From assembly GCA_902492105.1 (NCBI GenBank), contig CABUKD010000003.1:1-64000 (forward strand): DNA of 64,000 bases, written 5' to 3'. The notes under the pieces are model-generated. The model was not told where the DNA came from. It saw only the letters and a list, made by a program, of their open reading frames with translations, and made no database searches. A program made the translations under genes and the position numbers. Of the stretch, positions 16,220-26,211 are shown piece by piece (positions within the stretch are counted from its first letter, which is position 1; every line of letters starts with the position of its first letter). The stretch is from an uncultured Clostridium sp. Lineage in GTDB: Bacteria > Bacillota > Clostridia > TANB77 > CAG-508.

Positions 16220-18505
16220 ATGAAATATTTTCAGGGAATAAGAGAATTAGGTAAAATAATAGAAAATAGTAAAACAATTGAAAAAATTAAAACAAATTGG
16301 AATATAGATAAAAGAATAGAGAATAAACAAGGTATTACTTTAATAGCATTGGTAGTAACAATAGTAGTATTACTCATTTTAGCAGGAGTAACCATAAATT
16401 TGTTATTTGGAAATGATGGAATATTTAACATAGCAAACCAGTCTAAAATAGAGTATGAAATAGGAGCAATAAAAGATAGAATAAATAATGTAATAGCAGA
16501 TTGGAGTATAGAAAGACTAACAAAACCAGGAGTAACAATAGATGACTTATGGGACAAAATGGTAGAAGCAGATATTATAGATAATCCAGAAGAAGATATA
16601 GAAGGACCAGAAAAAGAAGGAGAAAATGATGCCTATCAAGTAACCACAAATGAAGGGTATGTAGTAGAAATAATAGTAATGCCAGATGGAAGTGTAGTAA
16701 TAGGAGATGTGGTAAAAGGAGATAAATTACCACCAAAAATAGGAGAAATAACTTCAACAAGCGAAAGTAATAGTATTCATATAGAAGTAGAAATTGCAAG
16801 ATCAGAAGGAGAAGTAAGTTTAAGCTATTACTATAAAAAAGATGGAGAAGAAGAAAGTAGTTATAAAGCATTAAAAGAAGAAGTAACAGACTTAACAGCA
16901 GATTTAACAGGATTAGAACAAAATGTAGTATATAACATAAAAGTAGTAATAAAAGATAACAATGGAACTTCAGAAAAGAAAATTAATGTAACAACAGGAG
17001 AATTAACAGGAGTAGTTACTCAAAAAGGAGAAACAATATGGAATAATGGAACAGCAAGCATAGAATTAGAAACAACCAAAACAGGAGTAACTATACAATA
17101 CCAAATAAACACAACTGAAGGACAATGGAAAGATTATGAAGGAGCAATTACAGAGCTAAAATATGGAGATACGGTATTTGCAGTAGTAACAGATGGAACA
17201 AATCAAAGTGGATATAGTAGTATCGATATTTTAGATGAAAAAGAGCCACAACAAGCAAGTATAAATTTAAGCGGAACAAGTACAAATACAACAGAAAGTA
17301 TTACAGCAACAGTAACACATACAGATAATGAAAGTGGAGTAGATATAGGAAATTGTAGATGGGTATATAACACAAATTCAGATAATATAGGAACAGAAAC
17401 AACTAGCTATCCAAATACATTTAATAGTAATGGAGAAACCATAACATTAAGTGCAACAACAGTAGGAACCTATTATTTGCATGTATTAACACAGGATAAA
17501 GCAGGAAATAAAATAGAAACGATATCACAAGGGGTAACAGTAACACAATTAGTAACAGGAATAACAGTAAGCCCAACAAGTATAACATTAGAAGAAGGTC
17601 AAACACAGCAATTAACAGCAAGTATAACACCAGATAATGCAAGTAATAAAACAGTAAGTTGGAGTAGTAATAATATAAATATAGCTACAGTAAGTAGCAC
17701 AGGTTTAGTAACAGCAAAAGCAGCAGGAACAGCAACCATAACTGTAAAAGCAAATGATGGAAGTGGAGTAAGTGGAACATGCAATGTAACAGTAACTAAT
17801 CCAACGATAGAAAAAACACTAAAAGAAGGAAACTATGTATATTATGAAGATGGAACAGGAGTAACAAGAAAATGTGTCGTATTGTATGGACCAGAAAATG
17901 TAAATTATTCAAGCTATGGAGTACAAATTATAGTTATGGAATCTGTAGAAGAGGTTTGGATAGGAAAAGATGCAGATAGTAGAGATGATGAATATAATGA
18001 TGAAAGAACTAATTTTAGTGAGACGTATAATGAATTTAATAATGCAATTAGTACATTAAACACAAAAGCAGAAACATATATAAACCCATTGTATGCATCT
18101 GATGCAAGATGTGTTGGAAGTGTTCCAAACAATAAAAATTCAGAATCAGAGGTGTTTATAAGCATGGGATATGCTGTTAAAAATCAAGATGATAATTATT
18201 TATCAGATTATAATAAAATGCTAGAACTAGGAATAGTAGGATCAAATTATGTGTTCGCCTCTAGAGAAGGATATTTTGATTCAAGGGTTATGGATGCGGA
18301 TATGCGAAGTATAGATATGTATGGTAATTTGAATGAATTTAGTAGGCAATATGCATTACTTGACATTACTAGTTTTCAAGATTTTGTTAGGTTATCATCA
18401 ATTAGAAAAGGGTATGGTTTTCGACCAGTATTTACATTAAAATCAGGACTCAAAGTAACAGGAGGAAGTGGAACATCAAACGATCCATACACATTAGGAA
18501 CCTAA
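16220..18505 (+). CDS. Pilin-like surface protein with Fn3-like and Big_2 domains
   Basis: 761 residues. After about 37 charged residues comes a class III-like signal anchor QGITLIALVVTIVVLLILAG, resembling a prepilin N-terminus but in a very large protein. Then a helical stretch, two fibronectin-III-like domains (about 170-345), a bacterial Ig-like segment, a Big_2 domain (about 435-530: VTGITVSPTSITLEEGQTQQ, then NKTVSWSSNNINIATVSSTG) and a C-terminal domain ending GYGFRPVFTLKSGLKVTGGS. Probably anchored outside and binding host, mucus or other cells. AGGAGG precedes ATG 16220. Long structured 5' UTR. The C-terminus shows no GC shift, unlike the homologue at 45817. Confidence 0.75.
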   Translation: MKYFQGIRELGKIIENSKTIEKIKTNWNIDKRIENKQGITLIALVVTIVVLLILAGVTINLLFGNDGIFNIANQSKIEYEIGAIKDRINNVIADWSIERLTKPGVTIDDLWDKMVEADIIDNPEEDIEGPEKEGENDAYQVTTNEGYVVEIIVMPDGSVVIGDVVKGDKLPPKIGEITSTSESNSIHIEVEIARSEGEVSLSYYYKKDGEEESSYKALKEEVTDLTADLTGLEQNVVYNIKVVIKDNNGTSEKKINVTTGELTGVVTQKGETIWNNGTASIELETTKTGVTIQYQINTTEGQWKDYEGAITELKYGDTVFAVVTDGTNQSGYSSIDILDEKEPQQASINLSGTSTNTTESITATVTHTDNESGVDIGNCRWVYNTNSDNIGTETTSYPNTFNSNGETITLSATTVGTYYLHVLTQDKAGNKIETISQGVTVTQLVTGITVSPTSITLEEGQTQQLTASITPDNASNKTVSWSSNNINIATVSSTGLVTAKAAGTATITVKANDGSGVSGTCNVTVTNPTIEKTLKEGNYVYYEDGTGVTRKCVVLYGPENVNYSSYGVQIIVMESVEEVWIGKDADSRDDEYNDERTNFSETYNEFNNAISTLNTKAETYINPLYASDARCVGSVPNNKNSESEVFISMGYAVKNQDDNYLSDYNKMLELGIVGSNYVFASREGYFDSRVMDADMRSIDMYGNLNEFSRQYALLDITSFQDFVRLSSIRKGYGFRPVFTLKSGLKVTGGSGTSNDPYTLGT

Positions 18506-18549
18506 AGATAAAAATATACACACCTAAAGATAAATATCCTTGCAATCCA

Positions 18550-18578
18550 TTGACTTTTCACTAAATTAACTATATACT
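18550..18578 (+). promoter_or_regulatory. Promoter of smc
   Basis: TTGACT 18550-18555, 17-bp spacer, TATACT 18573-18578. Confidence 0.75.
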
Positions 18579-18684
18579 TTACTAGTAGAAAAATGTCAAA
18601 TATTGAAAAAAGCAAATGTTTATATAAGAAATATACTTTTCAATAAAAGACAAAATACTAAGTGAAACATAAAAGGTGAAAAAC

Positions 18685-21600
18685 ATGTACTTAAAAAGAA
18701 TGGAATTGCAAGGATTTAAATCTTTTGCAGATAAAACAATATTAGAATTTAAACCAGGAATTACTTCTGTAATTGGACCAAATGGCTCTGGAAAAAGTAA
18801 CATTTCAGATGCCATTCGTTGGGTATTAGGGGAGCAAAGTATGAAGTCTTTAAGAGGTTCTAAATCAGAGGATATTATTTTTGCTGGAACCCAAGCTAGA
18901 AAATCACTAGGTTTTGCAGAAGTATCTATTGTAATAGATAATACAGATGGAAAACTTCCTATTGAATATGCAGAAGTAACTGTTACCAGAAAATTATACC
19001 GTAGTGGAGAAACAGGCTATTTTATTAATAAAACACCATGCCGTTTAAAAGATATTTTAGAACTATTTATGGATACAGGAATTGGAAAAGATGGCTACAG
19101 TATTATAGGGCAAGGAAAAATAGATGAAATTTTAAGTAATAAATCAGAAGATAGAAGACATATTTTTGAAGAAGCTGCAGGGATTGTAAAATATAGAACC
19201 AGAAAACAAGAATCAGAAAAAAAATTAGAACAAACCAAATTAAATTTGCTTCGTATTAATGATATTTTAGCAGAGATAGAAGCAAATATTGAACCATTAA
19301 AATTACAAGCAGATAAAGCAAGAAAATTTTTAGATTTAAGAGAAGAATTAAAATCTATTGAAGTTGGACTATTTGTACATCATATTCAAACCTATAAAGA
19401 AAAGCTAGAACAGCTTTTGCAAGACGAAGAAATTATAGTATCTCAAAAAGAACAAGAAGATAGCAAAATGGAGGGCTTACAGACTGCAAAAGAAAGTTTA
19501 AGAAAAGTAGTAGATGATATTACAAACCAAATTGAAGAAATGCAAAACTTAGGTTTTGAAAGTACAAACAAAATTGAAAAAATAAATTCAGAAATTGGAA
19601 TTACGAAAGAAAGAATTCAAAATAATAAAAATAATCAAACAAGATTGGAACAGGAAATAGAAGAAACAAACCAAAGAATAGAAGACCTAAAAGAAGAACA
19701 AAAACAAAAATTAGAAAAGAAAACAAATTTAACTTCCAATAAAGAAAAATTTCAAGCAGAGCTTTCACAAAAAGAAGCAGAACTTACAGAATTAAGTAAA
19801 AAATTATCAAATAAAGAATTAGAAATAGAAGCTAAAAAACAAATAGTAGAGCAAAATACAGATAAAAGGTATGAACTCGGAAATGAAATAACAATGCAGG
19901 ATACTAATTTTGAAAACCTGGAAAAACGCCAAAAACAATTAAAAAATGAAATTGACCAAGTTATTTCCGAATTAGACCTAACAAGAGGAAACAAACAAGA
20001 GATGGCAAAAGGATTTTATGAAATAGAATCCAAGAGAAACATGGCTGATAATAATTTGCAAAAAAGTTTAAAAACAAAAGAAGAAAACATGCAAAAATTA
20101 AAACAATATGAGCAAGAACTTAGTAAATTAGAATATAGCCACAGAATGAAACAAGCAAGATATCAATTTTTAGTAGAAACCGAGAAGGAAAAGGAAGGCT
20201 ACAATAAAACGGTAAAATCTTTATTACTTGCATGCGAAAAAAATAGCCAATTAAAACAAGGGGTACATGGAGTTTTAGCAAATTTAATTTCTGTAGAGAA
20301 AGAATATGAAACTGCAATAGAAATGTGTTTAGGGCAAGCTTTGCAAAATATTGTTACAGAAACAGAGCAAGATGCAAAAAAATTAATTGAATATTTAAGA
20401 ACCAACCAACTAGGAAGAGCATCATTTTTACCTACTTCTTCTATTCAAGGCAAAAAACTAGAAAAATTAACTAAGCTAGAAGGAGTTATTGGTATTGCAT
20501 CAGATTTAGTAAAATGTAATAAAAAATATGAGCAAATTGTACTAAATCTATTAGGAAGAACAGTAGTGGTAAAAGATATGGACACAGCAATTAGTCTAGC
20601 CAAAAAAGACCATTATTCTTTCCGTATTGTTACATTGCAAGGGGATATTATTAGTAGCTCTGGATCTATTTCTGGTGGTAGTGTTGCAACCAAAACAGTA
20701 AATATTTTAGGAAGAAGCAGAGAAATCGAAGACTTAGAAAAAGAATTAAAAAAACTAGAAAAACAAATAGCAGAAAAAACACAAGAAAAAGAAGATTATG
20801 CATCTTCTATTGGAGATAGTATAGAAGAAACTGCAAAACTAGAAAAAGAATTGCAAGAAATTAATATTATTTATGCAATGGAAAACCAAAAAATGGTTGC
20901 TATTACAGAAAATATTACTCGTTTAGAAAATAGACTTGCTAAATTAAAAGAAGAAGTAAAAGAGCTTGATAAACAAAAAGAAGAAAATAGAAAAGAAAAA
21001 GAACAAAAAAATGCAGAAATAGAAGGTTTAACAAAACAAATAGAAGAATTAAACCAAGTAATAGAACAATTTGCTGTTAATAATAAAGATAATCAAAAAT
21101 ACATTGACGATTTAAATTTTGATATTACTAATTTAAGAATATCTGTTAGCTCTTTTGATGAAAGCGAAAGTTCTATTGATGAAATGGTAGAAAGAATTAA
21201 CCAAGACATACAAAATCAAGAAAAAAGCAAAGAAAATAAAGAGCAAACAATACAGCAAATTCAAGAAGAAAATGTAGCTTTAGAAAAATTAGTGGAAAAT
21301 TACTTATCAGATATTGAAAAAATTAAACAAGAGGTAGCTAATAGTTCTAACAAGGTAGAGGAACTAAAACAAGAAAGAACAAATAAAAACGAAGAATTAT
21401 TAAAAACAGAACAAGAAATTGAGAGTAAATTTAGTTTGCTAGAAGATTTAAAAGAGCAAATTGTAAAACTAGATGTAAAAAAAGCAAAATTAGAACAAGA
21501 TATTCAAGAAATAACAGATAAATTATGGGAAGAATATGAACTAACACCAAATAATGTAGAAGAATATCAAAAACCAGAAAATGTTGTAAATGCCCAAAAA

Positions 21601-22230
21601 CAAGTAAATCACTTAAGAAATGAAATAAGGGATTTAGGAAGCATTAATGTAGATAGCATAGAAGAATACAAAAAGACCAAAGAAAGATATGACTTCATGT
21701 CAGAACAACGTTTAGATTTAGAAGATAGCCAAGCCAAACTAAGAAAAATGATTAATGACATGACAGAAACCATGAAAGAACAATTTAAAGAAAAGTTTGC
21801 ACTTATTAATAAAAACTTTAATGAAGTTTTTGCAGAATTATTCCAAGGTGGAAAAGCAGAATTAATATTAGAAGATGAAAATAATATTTTAGAATGTGGA
21901 ATTGATATTCATGTACAACCACCAGGAAAAAAATTGCAAAATATGATGCTACTTTCAGGAGGAGAAAAAGCATTTACTGCCATTGCTTTACTATTTGCTA
22001 TTTTAAGAATTAATCCTGCACCATTCTGTATTTTAGACGAAATAGAAGCAGCATTAGATGATGTAAACGTATACCGTTTTGCAGAATACTTAAAGAAATT
22101 CTGTCAAAATACGCAGTTTTTAGTAATCACCCATAGAAAAGGTACCATGGAAGCTGCAAACACAGTTTACGGAGTTACCATGGAAGAAAACGGAATTAGT
22201 AAGTTGCTTTCAATTAAACTCAGCCACTAG
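18685..22230 (+). CDS. smc: Chromosome segregation ATPase SMC
   Basis: 1181 residues, full length. The N-terminal head has YLKRMELQGFKSFADKT and Walker A GPNGSGKSN. Long coiled coil (about 170-500 and 680-1010) flanks a hinge near 515-650 (GVHGVLANLI, SGSISGG). The C-terminal head carries signature LLSGGEKAFTAIALL and Walker B FCILDEIEAALDD. It condenses and segregates chromosomes with ScpAB. ATG 18685 is used because AAAGGTGA (18672-18679) is spaced for it and overlaps the alternative GTG 18676. Its last codons and stop (K-L-S-H-stop) lie inside a REP repeat unit. Confidence 0.97.
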   Translation: MYLKRMELQGFKSFADKTILEFKPGITSVIGPNGSGKSNISDAIRWVLGEQSMKSLRGSKSEDIIFAGTQARKSLGFAEVSIVIDNTDGKLPIEYAEVTVTRKLYRSGETGYFINKTPCRLKDILELFMDTGIGKDGYSIIGQGKIDEILSNKSEDRRHIFEEAAGIVKYRTRKQESEKKLEQTKLNLLRINDILAEIEANIEPLKLQADKARKFLDLREELKSIEVGLFVHHIQTYKEKLEQLLQDEEIIVSQKEQEDSKMEGLQTAKESLRKVVDDITNQIEEMQNLGFESTNKIEKINSEIGITKERIQNNKNNQTRLEQEIEETNQRIEDLKEEQKQKLEKKTNLTSNKEKFQAELSQKEAELTELSKKLSNKELEIEAKKQIVEQNTDKRYELGNEITMQDTNFENLEKRQKQLKNEIDQVISELDLTRGNKQEMAKGFYEIESKRNMADNNLQKSLKTKEENMQKLKQYEQELSKLEYSHRMKQARYQFLVETEKEKEGYNKTVKSLLLACEKNSQLKQGVHGVLANLISVEKEYETAIEMCLGQALQNIVTETEQDAKKLIEYLRTNQLGRASFLPTSSIQGKKLEKLTKLEGVIGIASDLVKCNKKYEQIVLNLLGRTVVVKDMDTAISLAKKDHYSFRIVTLQGDIISSSGSISGGSVATKTVNILGRSREIEDLEKELKKLEKQIAEKTQEKEDYASSIGDSIEETAKLEKELQEINIIYAMENQKMVAITENITRLENRLAKLKEEVKELDKQKEENRKEKEQKNAEIEGLTKQIEELNQVIEQFAVNNKDNQKYIDDLNFDITNLRISVSSFDESESSIDEMVERINQDIQNQEKSKENKEQTIQQIQEENVALEKLVENYLSDIEKIKQEVANSSNKVEELKQERTNKNEELLKTEQEIESKFSLLEDLKEQIVKLDVKKAKLEQDIQEITDKLWEEYELTPNNVEEYQKPENVVNAQKQVNHLRNEIRDLGSINVDSIEEYKKTKERYDFMSEQRLDLEDSQAKLRKMINDMTETMKEQFKEKFALINKNFNEVFAELFQGGKAELILEDENNILECGIDIHVQPPGKKLQNMMLLSGGEKAFTAIALLFAILRINPAPFCILDEIEAALDDVNVYRFAEYLKKFCQNTQFLVITHRKGTMEAANTVYGVTMEENGISKLLSIKLSH

Positions 22231-22310
22231 GGACGTTCCTTTTTGGTCGAAAATCAGCCAAAAGGGACGTTCTTTTTTGGCTGAAAAACAACCACTAGGG
22301 GCACTCCTTT
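22221..22310. repeat. REP-like array R1, 34-bp period
   Basis: Two full units and part of a third starting at 22221, 22255 and 22289. Each unit has the form CAGCCA...GGGACGTTCC...TGGCTG AAAA, with palindromic ends. The first unit supplies the final codons and stop of smc. Related arrays at 24557, 39190 and 40474. Confidence 0.85.
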
Positions 22311-22374
22311 AAAAATTGATATACTAATAAAAATTAACTTTACATTTATTATTGATTTTTTATAAACGTTATAT

Positions 22375-23995
22375 TTATGGCTTTAATGTTACACTAGAGG
22401 TTCCACAATTTTTGAACATATTAGTTGTATTTGTATTTGGATTAATAATCCACTGAGGACCGACATAGATAAGAGTTAATTTACTACATCCGTGAAAACA
22501 TTGTTTCCATATTTGTTACTTTACTCGTATCAAAACTGCTTAAATCTAAAGTAGTAAGATTTTCACAGCTCTCAAACATAGTCCACATATTAGTAACCTT
22601 ACTTGTATTAAAATTATCAATTTTCAAATTAACTAAATTATCACAATTCCAAAACATAGTACTCATATTTTCTACATTACTAGTATTGAAATTACTTAAA
22701 TCTAAATTTGTTATATTCGTACAATTATAAAACATTGATGACATGTTAGTTACTTTACTTGTATTAAACTTTTCTAAGCCTTTAATCTCACGAATTAATT
22801 TTGAAGATTGAAACATTCCTGACATATTTGTAACATTACTTGTATCAAAACTACTAACATCTAAACTAGTAAGACTAGGACAATTAGAAAACATGCCTGA
22901 CATATTTGTTACATTACTAGTATTGAAATTACTTAAATCTAAAACTTCTAAGCCTATAGATCCTTTGAACATATCTGACATATCTATTACATTACTAGTA
23001 TTAAAATTACTTATATCAATAGTAGTCAATTTTTCACATACATAAAACATTCTATAGAGATTTATGGCACTACTAGTATTAAAATTGCTAACATCTAAAT
23101 TTTGTAAATTCCAACAGCTGTCAAACATTCTTGCAAAAGTTTCTACTTTACCTGTATTTAAGCTAGTTAAATCTAAATCTTCTAGACTTGTACAAGATGC
23201 AAACATACCATACATATTTTTAACATATTTTGTATTTAAATTTTGAATATTTCTAAAATCTGTTACTCACTCGCATCCTGCAAACCATGCTACTGTTGAA
23301 CTTGGATTGATTTCATCTAAAAATATTACATTGGTAATGCTGTTTCTATCTTGTTCCCATGGTGCATTTGTTATCTGTGTAAAATCGTGAGCATCACCTG
23401 GATTGCCTCCTGGTTTAAGTTCACCTCTCATGGAAAAACTTTGCCCTTTTATATTTCCATAATCCTTGCTTATTTCTTTTCCTTCTAATACTGCATTTTT
23501 TTCATGGCTAAATGCTAATGTTCCATCTGCATAAAGTTTTACGTAAATATTTTGATTGATAACTCCATCCATAATATCGGGTAATAATATTTCATATCCG
23601 TTATCTTTTTCTATAATTCCTTCTATGAGTTCTTCATCATAGATAATTTTTCCATATTTATCCAATATTTCTTTTAGCTCATCTTCTGTTATCATGCCAT
23701 CTTCTTTTCCTAAAGATTTACTTAATTTATCTATGTCTATCTTTTCTTTTATAACTGAAACAATAGTTGTTTTTTTCGCTTCTTTTGCTTTTTCTATAAT
23801 TCCGCCATCTCCCATTAAGGTTCCTATTGTTATGCCAGACAAAATTAATAATATTACGATTGTGACTACTAAAGCAATTAATGTGATACCCGACGTTTCA
23901 GGAGATTTATCTATCAAATTTTTATTGGAAAAATGATTTCTACTACCATTGTTTATTTTTGGAAATTTGTATAATTTACATCTTTTGTTTTTCAT
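22375..23995 (-). CDS. BspA-like leucine-rich-repeat surface protein, damaged
   Basis: N-terminal half (23995-23267): pilin-like anchor SGITLIALVVTIVILLILSG, a helical linker and a BspA-type N-domain ending STVAWFAGCE. An in-frame TGA (23267-23269) stops it. The same frame continues directly as VTDFRNIQNLNTKYVKNMY and about ten DUF285 repeats (LDLSNFNTSNVTNMSGMF type) to 22484. There an in-frame CGG (22490-22492) is followed by TAG. Skipping its C yields GCSKLTLIYVGPQWIINP and the family-typical ending MFKNCGTSSVTLKP, stop 22375-22377. Restored length about 539 residues. A surface adhesin by family. The TGA makes it likely a pseudogene. Confidence 0.8.
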
Positions 23996-24271
23996 ATTTT
24001 ATTATCCTTTCATAAGAAAAGTAGAAATAGTTATATTTTAATAATTCAAAGCTTTATGATTTTCATTTTTAGTTTTTACCAATTTTAAAATAATATTCTT
24101 AATTTTTTAAGTCATATAAATAGTATGTATACACCTACTATGTAAATGTTATAGTAAGATTATAAAAATGTCAATAGATAAAATAAATATTAATATGCAT
24201 AGACATACTAGGTATATTCCTAATTGTGATGTACCTCTCTTTTGTGGTAATATTTGTATGAGGTGAGTAGC

Positions 24272-24511
24272 TTGGATGAATGGGGAAAAGTGGATTTAAA
24301 GCTGGATGAATTTTTAAAAGAACATCATATTAGCCGTTCTAGTTTATCTAGAAATGGTCAAATTCATTATAAACAATTATTAAAATATTGTAATAATGAT
24401 ATGAAAAAAGTTGATTTGAATTTATTGGCAAGAATTTGTAAAACCATTAATTGCGAAATTAGTGATATCATAGAATATTTTCCACCTAAGAATGAAGGAA
24501 ATAAAAAATAA
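24272..24511 (+). CDS. Small Cro/C1-type HTH protein
   Basis: 79 residues from TTG 24272, chosen because GAGGTGA (24260-24266) is spaced for it; an in-frame TTG also exists at 24254. LDEFLKEHHISRSSLSRNGQ, then LARICKTINCEISDIIEYFP match the HTH_26 / YozG family of minimal phage-repressor-like regulators. No partner gene is evident. Upstream 24000-24270 is AT-rich and holds no gene I can support. Confidence 0.75.
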   Translation: MDEWGKVDLKLDEFLKEHHISRSSLSRNGQIHYKQLLKYCNNDMKKVDLNLLARICKTINCEISDIIEYFPPKNEGNKK

Positions 24512-24550
24512 AGTAGTGAAAAGTCAAACATTGCTATTCACTACTTTATT
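24507..24550. terminator. Bidirectional terminator
   Basis: 14-bp perfect stem AATAAAGTAGTGAA (24507-24520) with 24537-24550, overlapping the stop of the HTH gene. Confidence 0.75.
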
Positions 24551-24556
24551 AATTTA

Positions 24557-24613
24557 AAAGGACTGTCCCTTTTGGTTGAAAATCAGCCAAAAAGGAACGT
24601 CCCTAATGGCTGA
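24557..24613. repeat. REP-like array R2
   Basis: One partial and one full unit of the 34-bp family (GGACTGTCCC...; CAGCCAAAAAGGAACGTCCC...TGGCTG). The final codons of the MurE-like gene (K-L-S-H-stop) lie inside it, exactly as for smc. Confidence 0.8.
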
Positions 24614-26126
24614 GTTTATCATATTCTTCTAAAGCTTCCTGGGCATACTCTGTGTCTGTTAAACAAGGAAGAAACTTTTTACCATATTTTTGTCTTGTTT
24701 CATTTCCTTTTCCAGTAATTAAAACTACACTATTTGGATTTTCCAAAATTGCTTTTTTAATAGCTTCACCGCGGTCTTCTATAATTTTATAATTTCCATG
24801 TTCTTCTTTAATATGGGATGCAATTTCTTCACAAATAGCTATTGTATCTTCTGGACCTGGGTCTTCTGCAGTTAAATAACTAATATCAGAATGAATTCCT
24901 GCTAAGCGTCCTAAATCTCTTCTACGAAGTTGTGCTTTTCCACCAGGGCAACCAAATACAGTAATAATTTTTTTGTCAGGATATTCTTGTTTGGTAGATT
25001 CATATAATTTTTCAAAACTTAATTTATTATGGGCATAATCTACAATTACAATAATACTACCATCTTTACTAACATGTGATTCCATTCTGCCACTAGCTCT
25101 TGCTGTTTTTAAACCTTCATAAATATCTTCAAAAGGAACATCTAAACAAATAGCTGTGCTAATAGCTGCCAAGGCGTTTTCTACATTAAATAATCCAGGC
25201 ATGGTAAGAAGCATTTCTTTTTCAAACTTAGGAGTACGAACTTTAAAAGAGATAGCTGTATGGCCCTGTTTTTTAATATCATAGGCATAAATATCTGCTT
25301 TGGGATTTTTCGTACTAAAAGTAATAATTTTTTTTGCATCCTTAGCACTTTCCAAAATTCTGTCAATAAAATCACTATCTAAATTAACACAAGCATTTTC
25401 CACTTGAGCAAAGAATTTTAATTTAGAAGCAAAATAATCTTCAAAATTTGGATGTTCAATGGTACTAATATGGTCTTCGGAAATATTCATAAATACTCCT
25501 ACTTTATAATAAACATCATGAACTCTATCTAACTTTAAAGCTTGGCTACTAACTTCCATTACTAAATTTTGCATTTTACAATCTACGGCATTAGCAATAA
25601 TTTCTTGTAAATCAATAGATTCTGGGCTTGTAATTAAAGATTCTTTGCAGGTTTTTCCATCATAAGTATCAATAGAAGAAATAATAGCTGTGTCTGGTAA
25701 ATTGTGTCTTTTCATATAATGGTCTAAAATGCTTTTAATATAGTAGGCAGAAGTGGATTTGCCCTTGGTACCAGTTAAGCCAATCATATTAATTTTGGTT
25801 GCAAGAAAGTCGTAATACATGCAAGCAATAGCAGCCAAAGCCTTACGAATATCATTTACCACAATATGGGGAAAGCTAACATTACTTACATTTTCTTTTT
25901 CTGCTACATAAACCATAGCACCATTGTGAATTGCTTCTTCTAAGTATTCAGGCTTGTAATTTAATCCTTTGCAAATGTATAGGGTTTCATTCGTTACTTC
26001 TTTAGAGTTGTGATGAATATGCTTAACTTGCTGATTTAATAAACTAGAATCTGCATTTCCAAGTTCAACTGCTTGTAATAAATTTTCTTTTTTTAGTTGT
26101 TCAATATAGTCTTTTAATATAGCCAT
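24603..26126 (-). CDS. MurE-like UDP-N-acetylmuramyl peptide ligase
   Basis: 507 residues. Mur ligase fold: ATP loop GLTGTKGKSTSAYY, central domain with EVSSQALKLDRV and ISEDHIST, and C-terminal domain with VDYAHNKLSFEKL, GCPGGKAQLRRRDLG and GKGNETRQKYG. The substrate-selecting motif position reads EDPGPED rather than the DNPR of DAP-adding MurE, so the added amino acid is not meso-DAP-type by this criterion. It may be a second, specialised MurE. ATG 26126 has AAGGA 9 bp upstream, better than the ATG at 26135. It follows an ATP-grasp ligase gene; the pair suggests peptide-bond chemistry on a cell-wall precursor. Confidence 0.85.
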   Translation of the reverse strand: MAILKDYIEQLKKENLLQAVELGNADSSLLNQQVKHIHHNSKEVTNETLYICKGLNYKPEYLEEAIHNGAMVYVAEKENVSNVSFPHIVVNDIRKALAAIACMYYDFLATKINMIGLTGTKGKSTSAYYIKSILDHYMKRHNLPDTAIISSIDTYDGKTCKESLITSPESIDLQEIIANAVDCKMQNLVMEVSSQALKLDRVHDVYYKVGVFMNISEDHISTIEHPNFEDYFASKLKFFAQVENACVNLDSDFIDRILESAKDAKKIITFSTKNPKADIYAYDIKKQGHTAISFKVRTPKFEKEMLLTMPGLFNVENALAAISTAICLDVPFEDIYEGLKTARASGRMESHVSKDGSIIVIVDYAHNKLSFEKLYESTKQEYPDKKIITVFGCPGGKAQLRRRDLGRLAGIHSDISYLTAEDPGPEDTIAICEEIASHIKEEHGNYKIIEDRGEAIKKAILENPNSVVLITGKGNETRQKYGKKFLPCLTDTEYAQEALEEYDKLSH

Positions 26127-26190
26127 AAATTTCATTCCTTGTATAAAATGTATTTAGGTTTTTTAGGGGATCTACCTATAACCCCATATA
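26127..26190 (-). promoter_or_regulatory. Conserved 5' UTR element, copy 2 (MurE-like gene)
   Basis: Gene sense: GGGGTTATAGGTAGATCCCC, then TAAAAAACCTAAAT, then ATACAAGGA. The GGGG/CCCC stem encloses TAGGT, which can pair with ACCTA of the tail, an H-type pseudoknot geometry. Copy 1 is before ybaK. Confidence 0.45.
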
Positions 26191-26211
26191 TATCAAAATA
26201 AATTTCTTGTC

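Noticed and set aside
23267..23269. Genetic code change (TGA as sense) or selenocysteine
   Set aside because: TGA is used as a stop (for example at 31171-31173) and long genes such as smc, dnaB and ftsH have no internal TGA; no Sec insertion structure was seen.
26127..26190. PreQ1 class I riboswitch before the MurE-like gene
   Set aside because: The hairpin plus A-rich tail pseudoknot geometry is similar, but the conserved preQ1-binding loop and tail sequence are absent and the gene is unrelated to queuosine.
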